Assembly: GCA_028819075.1 (NCBI GenBank)
Contig: JAPPMM010000017.1
Location: 62,001 to 126,000, forward strand
DNA length: 64,000 nucleotides
Direction: 5' to 3'
Source of the DNA: Gammaproteobacteria bacterium
GTDB lineage: Bacteria > Gemmatimonadota > Gemmatimonadetes > Longimicrobiales > Gaopeijiaceae
This document shows positions 59,808 to 64,000 of this stretch, piece by piece. Below the pieces are notes generated by a model. The model was not told where the DNA came from, did not search any database, and saw nothing but the letters and a program-made list of their open reading frames with translations. Each line of letters begins with the position of its first letter. Position 1 is the stretch's first letter. The position numbers were made by a program, and so were the translations under genes.

Positions 59808-60423
59808 CAGCGCCGCCGCGGCGTGGCTGCGGGGCGCGGTGCTGCTGATCGGTGTCCTCGCGCCCGCGGCGGCGCGGGGCCAGGCACTCGACGGCTACCC
59901 GCTGGTTACGGACCGTTCGAGGATGCTGGCGCGCGACGTGGCCGTGGGAACGTCGTTCCTTCCCTCCCATGAGCGCTACGTCGTCGTTCACCTTGTCGAG
60001 AATCGGCTCTTCGTCATGGAGGGGGAGCGCGCGATCTGGTCGGCGCCCGTCGGCACCGGGACCGGGTTCAACCTGAACGCCGCCGGCCAGAAGTGGCACT
60101 TCTCCACGCCCCGCGGGATCATGAGGGTCCGGTACAAGGAAAAGAACCCGGTCTGGATCGCTCCCGACTGGCACTTCGTCGAGAGGGGAGTTCCGGTTCC
60201 CCCGCGGCAGCATCCTTCCCGTTCCATCCCGGGGGCGCTGGGCACCACTGCCATCTACCTGGGTGACGGCATTGCGATTCACGGCACCCACCGGCCCGAG
60301 CTGGTGCTCGACCCCGACCCGGAGCGGCGGCGCATCTCCCACGGGTGCATTCGCCTGACCAACGAGGCGGCCCGCGAACTCTACTACCTGATCGACGTTG
60401 GCACGCCGGTCCTTATCTACTAG
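59767..60423 (+). CDS. L,D-transpeptidase (YkuD domain)
   Basis: A 218-residue secreted cell-wall enzyme that cross-links peptidoglycan or attaches proteins to it, bypassing penicillin-binding proteins. A signal segment (AAWLRGAVLLIGVLAPAAARG) is followed by the YkuD domain. The active site is complete: IAIHGTH and RISHGCIRLTN, with the Cys in SHGC and the Arg two residues later. I chose ATG 59767 with GGGGA five bases upstream. The frame stays open for 18 more codons, all inside ytxH. It overlaps ytxH by 41 bases. The smpB start lies 15 bases downstream. Confidence 0.9.
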   Translation: MTMPGTSWRHPWTDSAAAAWLRGAVLLIGVLAPAAARGQALDGYPLVTDRSRMLARDVAVGTSFLPSHERYVVVHLVENRLFVMEGERAIWSAPVGTGTGFNLNAAGQKWHFSTPRGIMRVRYKEKNPVWIAPDWHFVERGVPVPPRQHPSRSIPGALGTTAIYLGDGIAIHGTHRPELVLDPDPERRRISHGCIRLTNEAARELYYLIDVGTPVLIY

Positions 60424-60438
60424 CCTGGCGCGCGATAC

Positions 60439-60918
60439 GTGGTGGGGGCAGGCGACGCGGGGCCTCCGGGCCGACTCCTGATCTCCCGCAACCGAAAGGC
60501 CCGGCACGAATACGAGGTGATCGAGACGCTCGAAGCCGGGCTGGTGCTCAAGGGACCGGAAGTCAAATCCGTGCGCGCCGGAAAGGTGGGGTTCAAGGAC
60601 GCCTTTGCCCGTCTGGAGGGCACCGAAGTGTGGCTCCACAACCTGCACATCAGCCCCTACGAGCCGGCGACTCACTGGAATGCCGACCCGGAGCGCCCAC
60701 GCAAGCTCCTCCTGAAGCGCGCGGAGATCCGGCGTCTGATCGGCAGGGTCGAGGAGAAGGGGCTGACGCTGATTCCCCTGGACCTCTACATGCGCCGGGG
60801 GTACGCGAAGTTGACGCTGGCCCTCGCGCGGGGCCGCAAGCTCTACGACAAGAGGGAAAAGCTGCGGCGCCGGACCCAGGAGCGGGAGGCCCGGCGAGCG
60901 ATGAGGAGGGGCCGGTGA
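60439..60918 (+). CDS. smpB: SsrA-binding protein (trans-translation)
   Basis: A 159-residue RNA-binding protein that delivers tmRNA to stalled ribosomes. It has the diagnostic N-terminal half ISRNRKARHEYEVIETLEAG, VLKGPEVKSVRAGKVGFKDAF, LHNLHISPYE, and the basic C-terminal tail KLYDKREKLRRRTQEREARR needed for ribosome entry. Length is normal. The GTG start is the best available; the ribosome-binding site is weak. I found no tmRNA gene nearby. Its TGA overlaps the GTG of the next gene. Confidence 0.95.
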   Translation: MVGAGDAGPPGRLLISRNRKARHEYEVIETLEAGLVLKGPEVKSVRAGKVGFKDAFARLEGTEVWLHNLHISPYEPATHWNADPERPRKLLLKRAEIRRLIGRVEEKGLTLIPLDLYMRRGYAKLTLALARGRKLYDKREKLRRRTQEREARRAMRRGR

Positions 60919-62645
60919 GGGGGAGCGCGCCCCGGACGACGCCGGCTGCCGGGGCCGCGATTCTGTGCGTGTCCCTGTTGGTCGGCTGTGCGTATTTCAA
61001 CGCGCTCTACAATGCGCGGCGCGCCTTCGAGGATGCCCAGGCCGCCCGCCTGCGTGACCAGCCGCTCGAGGCTGCTTCGTCGTATCAGGAGGCCATCGAC
61101 AAGGCCGCTCGCAGCTATCGGTCGGACGAATCCGGACGCTGGGCCGACGACGCCCTCTACATCATGGGCCGCGCCTACTTCCACAGCGGGGACTGGGCAC
61201 GTTCGCGGGCGGCACTGGAGCGCCTGCTGGCGACTTCGAGCGACTCGAGCCTGCACGCGGGTGCCCGCGTGTACCTCGGCGGCGTGGCGCTGGCCACGGG
61301 ACGGCGCGACCTCGGAATGCGCCTTCTCGACGAAGCCCTCGAAGAGGTGCCGGACGCGATGCTGCGCGCGGAGGCGCATCTCTGGCGGGCCCGGGCCGCA
61401 TTCGACGCCGGACGGGCGCAGGAGGGATGGGCGGGCCTGGACCGGTCCGAGGCAGCCTCACGGGAACTGAGGGTCCCGGTTGCTCTGGAGCGCCTGGTGC
61501 GCGGGCTGGACAGCGACCACTTCGAGCACGCTCGGGCGGGTGCGACGACTGTGCTCGAGCAGGCGTCCGGAGAGGCTTGGGCCGATACCGTTCTCGCTGC
61601 TGCGGAGCGAGCCTCCATGCTCTGGGGGGCGGGATCCGCGGCCGCCATGCTGGCCGCGGCCGAACGCAGCGAGTGGGCGCCTGTGGCGCGTGGCCGGGTC
61701 CGCCTCGAGCGGGCACGCCTGCTCGCGCGCGCCGGCGATTCGGTCGCGGCCGGTGAAATGGCCGGGGAATTGGCCCGCGGTGACGACAGAACCGCGCGCG
61801 AGGCGCGCATCGCCCTCGCCCGCTGGCGGCTGAACTCCGTCGATCGTCTCGAGCAGCTCGAGGAAGTCCGGGCGATCCTGCTCCCGGCCATCGCCCTCGC
61901 CGAAGCAGTGCGGCTGATCGACTACATGGAGTACGTTGGGCTCTTCGTCGAAAGAGCGGCGCTGGCGGCGGACCACCTCGCGCTCTTCGCCGGGGCCGAG
62001 CTGGCGCGCGACAGCCTCGGATCACCGCGCCTGGCCCTTCAGCTCTTTACCCTGTACGCCGACCGGGACCGCGGCTCGGCCTGGGAGGCCAAGGCGTTGA
62101 TGGCGGCGCTCGAGCTGACCGGCGATGCGGAGGAGCGGCAACCGCTCGCCGCCCGCCTGAATCAGCTGGACGACAACATCTACGTCCGGGCGTCCGCCGG
62201 AACGGAGGCGCGGCCGTCGGACTACGCCATGGTGGAGGGCCGCCTCGGCACTTCTCTGGCGATCCTGCATCAGCGCGTCGCCGTGGAGGCCGCCAACCGG
62301 GACGTCGCGGTACGGGAAGCCGCGCGCACGCTCGACAGCATCCGGGCCGCCGAGGAGCTGGTGCGGCGAATCGCCGCGGGGGACTCGCTGCTGCTCGACT
62401 CGCTGAGGCTGGACTCGCTCAGGCTCGACTCGCTGAGGACCGACTCGCTTCGCAGGGACGCCCCGGGCGCGACCTCGACCGACGCATTCTTCGCCCCCGA
62501 CACCGTCCCGCGGACCGACTCGATCCTCCCGGCCGACTCCGTCCTCCGCAGGGACACGATCCCCCGCAGGGACACTCTGGGACGCGCCCAACCATCGCGT
62601 GGACCGAGGCGGCCCGCATCGGAGAGCGAAGCCGGTGCAGCTTGA
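60915..62645 (+). CDS. TPR-like lipoprotein with Asp-Ser-Leu repeat tail
   Basis: A 576-residue lipoprotein. A good lipobox (SLLVGC, Cys25) follows a short signal. Just after it, AYFNALYNARRAFEDAQAARL is a helical signature shared with other TPR-type envelope proteins in GC-rich phyla. The middle (about 50-470) is helical, with TPR-like pairs (EAASSYQEAIDKAARSY, DDALYIMGRAYFHSGDWARS and SALERL-type units). The C-terminus is low-complexity with a tandem DSLRL-type repeat at about 490-514. It may scaffold an outer-membrane complex; the partner is unknown. The GTG start overlaps the smpB TGA, and the 3' end overlaps pyrD by 11 bases. Confidence 0.75.
   Translation: MRGSAPRTTPAAGAAILCVSLLVGCAYFNALYNARRAFEDAQAARLRDQPLEAASSYQEAIDKAARSYRSDESGRWADDALYIMGRAYFHSGDWARSRAALERLLATSSDSSLHAGARVYLGGVALATGRRDLGMRLLDEALEEVPDAMLRAEAHLWRARAAFDAGRAQEGWAGLDRSEAASRELRVPVALERLVRGLDSDHFEHARAGATTVLEQASGEAWADTVLAAAERASMLWGAGSAAAMLAAAERSEWAPVARGRVRLERARLLARAGDSVAAGEMAGELARGDDRTAREARIALARWRLNSVDRLEQLEEVRAILLPAIALAEAVRLIDYMEYVGLFVERAALAADHLALFAGAELARDSLGSPRLALQLFTLYADRDRGSAWEAKALMAALELTGDAEERQPLAARLNQLDDNIYVRASAGTEARPSDYAMVEGRLGTSLAILHQRVAVEAANRDVAVREAARTLDSIRAAEELVRRIAAGDSLLLDSLRLDSLRLDSLRTDSLRRDAPGATSTDAFFAPDTVPRTDSILPADSVLRRDTIPRRDTLGRAQPSRGPRRPASESEAGAA
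62382..62456 (+). repeat. Five tandem 15-base repeats in the lipoprotein tail
   Basis: Five consecutive 15-base units begin with GACTCGCT at 62382, 62397, 62412, 62427 and 62442. They encode DSLLL, DSLRL, DSLRL, DSLRT and DSLRR. Units differ at the last six or so bases. Such in-frame repeats can change length by slippage without breaking the reading frame. Confidence 0.85.
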
Positions 62646-63594
62646 ACAGGAGCTGTTCGGGGCGAGGTTCCAGAATCCGGTGTTGCTCGCGTCCGGCACC
62701 TGCGGCTTCGGCAGGGAGCTGGCGGGAGTCATGGAACTCGACCGGCTGGGCGGACTGGTCACCAAGTCCGTGACCCTGGAACCGCGCGCCGGAAACCCGA
62801 GACCCAGGGTCAGCGAGGGCGCTGGCCTGATGGTCAACTCGATCGGACTCGCCAATCCCGGGGTGGAGCGGGTCAAGGCCGAGAAGCTGCCCTGGCTTGC
62901 GTCGCGGCTGCGGCGCGCGCAGGTCTTCGTCAGCGTGGCGGGACATGCGGTCGATGACTACTGCGAGATCGTCGAACATCTTGAACCGGAGGGCGGATTC
63001 CTGGGATTCGAACTGAATCTCTCATGTCCCAACGTCCCGCTGGGCGGCGTGCCGTTCGCGCTCGACACCGGGATGCTGGCCAAGGTGGTTGGCCGCGTGC
63101 GCGGGATCACCGGCCGGCCGCTCCTGGTAAAGCTGGCTCCCAATTCGCCCGATGTCGGCGCGGCCGCTGAAGCCGCGGTGGCTGCCGGCGGCGACGGAGT
63201 CACCCTGGTGAACACCATGCCCGGAATGGTGATCGATCCGGAGACGCGGCGCCCCCGGCTGGGGGCCGGCGGCGGTGGGCTCAGCGGTCCGGCCCTGCTC
63301 CCGGTCGGCGTACACGCCGTGTGGCAGGCGAGCCGTCGGGTCCGGGCCCCGCTGGTCGGCGTCGGAGGTGTCCGCGGGCACCGCGATTGCCTACAGTATC
63401 TGCTCGCCGGGGCGTCGCTGGTTCAGGTGGGCACCGCCACCTTCGCCGATCCTCGGAGCGCGGAGCGCGTCGTGCACGGACTGAGTGCCTACGGCCGCCG
63501 GAGAAACATCGGCGCGGTCGCGGAGCTGGTGGGCGCGGTCAGGTCGCCCGAGGGACCGGTTCCCTTCGCGAGGCGGGAGGCGTGCGTGTTGTGA
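62635..63594 (+). CDS. pyrD: Dihydroorotate dehydrogenase (class 1B-like)
   Basis: A 319-residue enzyme of pyrimidine synthesis oxidising dihydroorotate to orotate with FMN. The order is LFGARFQNPVLLASGTCGFG, GGLVTKSVTLEPRAGNPRPR, NSIGLANPGVE, FELNLSCPNVPLGG with the catalytic cysteine, LVKLAPN, VTLVNTMPGMVID and the FMN-phosphate loop VGVGGVRGHRDCLQYLLAGASLVQVG. The SCPN cysteine supports a class 1 enzyme; 1B enzymes normally pair with PyrK, which is not seen here. I chose the GTG at 62635 because GGAGAG lies about eight bases before it; longer frames upstream are unsupported. It overlaps the lipoprotein gene by 11 bases and pyrF by ATGA-type GTGA. Confidence 0.93.
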   Translation: MQLEQELFGARFQNPVLLASGTCGFGRELAGVMELDRLGGLVTKSVTLEPRAGNPRPRVSEGAGLMVNSIGLANPGVERVKAEKLPWLASRLRRAQVFVSVAGHAVDDYCEIVEHLEPEGGFLGFELNLSCPNVPLGGVPFALDTGMLAKVVGRVRGITGRPLLVKLAPNSPDVGAAAEAAVAAGGDGVTLVNTMPGMVIDPETRRPRLGAGGGGLSGPALLPVGVHAVWQASRRVRAPLVGVGGVRGHRDCLQYLLAGASLVQVGTATFADPRSAERVVHGLSAYGRRRNIGAVAELVGAVRSPEGPVPFARREACVL

Positions 63595-64000
63595 GCGGCA
63601 TCATCCTTGCCTTGGACTATCCCTCGGCCGGCCGGGCGCTCGAACTGGTCGATCTGCTGGCGGGGCGAGTCAACTTCTACAAGGTCGGGCTGGAACTCTT
63701 CGCACGCGAGGGTCCCGCGGTCGTCCATCATCTCCGGAACCGCAAGAAACGGGTGTTCCTTGACCTCAAGCTGCACGACATTCCGCGCACCGTGGCGGGC
63801 GCCGTGGCCGCCGCCTCGGACATCGGGGCGCGCCTGGTGACCGTGCACACTGCGGGAGGAGCGCACATGATGGAGGCCGCGGCCGAGGCCGCGAAGGACG
63901 GGACCCGGCTTCTGGGGGTGACGATGCTTACCTCCCTGGGGACATCGTCGCTTCCGCGCCGCGCCGATGGCGCGCGCGTGACGCTCGAGGACCACGTCCT
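63591..64000 (+). CDS. pyrF: Orotidine 5'-phosphate decarboxylase (partial, cut by window end)
   Basis: The first 136 residues of PyrF, which decarboxylates OMP to UMP. It begins at a GTG overlapping the pyrD TGA. The N-terminal IILALDYPSAGRALELVDLL and VNFYKVGLELFAREG segments and the signature FLDLKLHDIPRT (DxKxxDIPxT catalytic motif) are clear, followed by VTVHTAGGAHMMEAAAE and GVTMLTSL. The 3' part lies beyond position 64000. pyrD and pyrF lie together as a pyrimidine operon fragment. Confidence 0.95.
   Translation, partial: MSGIILALDYPSAGRALELVDLLAGRVNFYKVGLELFAREGPAVVHHLRNRKKRVFLDLKLHDIPRTVAGAVAAASDIGARLVTVHTAGGAHMMEAAAEAAKDGTRLLGVTMLTSLGTSSLPRRADGARVTLEDHV

Noticed and set aside
60424-60438. 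tmRNA gene next to smpB
   Set aside because: smpB is flanked by coding genes within a few bases on both sides; no room and no tmRNA-like sequence.
1-64000. CRISPR arrays, insertion sequences, tRNA or rRNA genes, phage genes
   Set aside because: Reading both strands gave no spaced direct repeats of CRISPR type, no transposase motifs, no recognisable tRNA T-loop or rRNA sequence and no phage structural gene.

Overview
The window is a stretch of very GC-rich bacterial chromosome, packed with genes and mostly housekeeping or metabolic in content. I read about 50 protein-coding genes. I saw no rRNA, tRNA, CRISPR array, insertion sequence, phage gene or replication origin. The best guess for the source is Gemmatimonadota. 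This is an inference from gene content: a TonB-dependent receptor with a carboxypeptidase-regulatory domain followed by a DUF4249-like lipoprotein, a DUF2723 membrane glycosyltransferase, a fused E1 alpha/beta dehydrogenase, a class II (B12) ribonucleotide reductase, plant-type LRR lipoproteins and several small orphan proteins. Many starts are GTG or TTG, and at least ten gene pairs overlap by ATGA or GTGA. No stretch longer than about 250 bases lacks a gene.

Layout. 1-5.7 kb: an ornithine cyclodeaminase-family enzyme and an FMN flavoprotein, then leftward apt, a methyltransferase and an alpha/beta hydrolase, then mtaB (tRNA modification). 5.7-14.3 kb: an outer-membrane locus (TonB receptor, DUF4249-like lipoprotein, beta-barrel/TPR-like protein), then the DUF2723 protein overlapping a MoeB-rhodanese fusion. 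14.3-20.1 kb (leftward): fused E1, a DUF255/thioredoxin protein and an exported amidohydrolase. 20.3-29.9 kb (rightward): acetoacetyl-CoA synthetase, a VTT membrane protein, coaE, a PHP phosphoesterase, and the tightly coupled run nrnA - orphan - Fur-family regulator - agmatinase - phospholipase D-type synthase - ccdA. 29.9-34 kb (leftward): an aldo/keto reductase fused to a Rid domain, an APC permease and a metallophosphoesterase lipoprotein.

34.2-40.6 kb holds the most unusual locus: two tandem paralogues of about 1,055 residues. Each combines a lipoprotein-type signal, about 15 plant-type leucine-rich repeats in two blocks, and a metzincin-like zinc protease domain. 40.8-46.7 kb: murQ and anmK (cell-wall amino-sugar recycling), an orphan on the other strand, and a predicted outer-membrane protein combining a gluzincin-like domain, a beta-propeller and a C-terminal barrel. 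46.7-52.8 kb: nrdJ preceded by a GC-rich hairpin and two NrdR-like boxes with centres 31 bp apart, then an M28 peptidase, a nitrilase and ornithine aminotransferase. 52.8-64 kb: a four-cysteine YggX relative, a two-cysteine DksA relative, an orphan, RNase D, pyk - metallo-beta-lactamase protein - pgi, ytxH - L,D-transpeptidase - smpB - repeat lipoprotein - pyrD - pyrF, the last cut by the window end.

Functionally the window joins central carbon metabolism (pyk, pgi, E1, acetoacetyl-CoA synthetase), nucleotide supply (apt, nrdJ, pyrD, pyrF), arginine/ornithine metabolism (cyclodeaminase, agmatinase, aminotransferase), wall recycling and remodelling (murQ, anmK, L,D-transpeptidase) and an unusually rich set of envelope proteins. 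The LRR-protease pair is the strongest candidate for a poorly described system; its substrate, and whether LRR recognition directs proteolysis, cannot be told from sequence.
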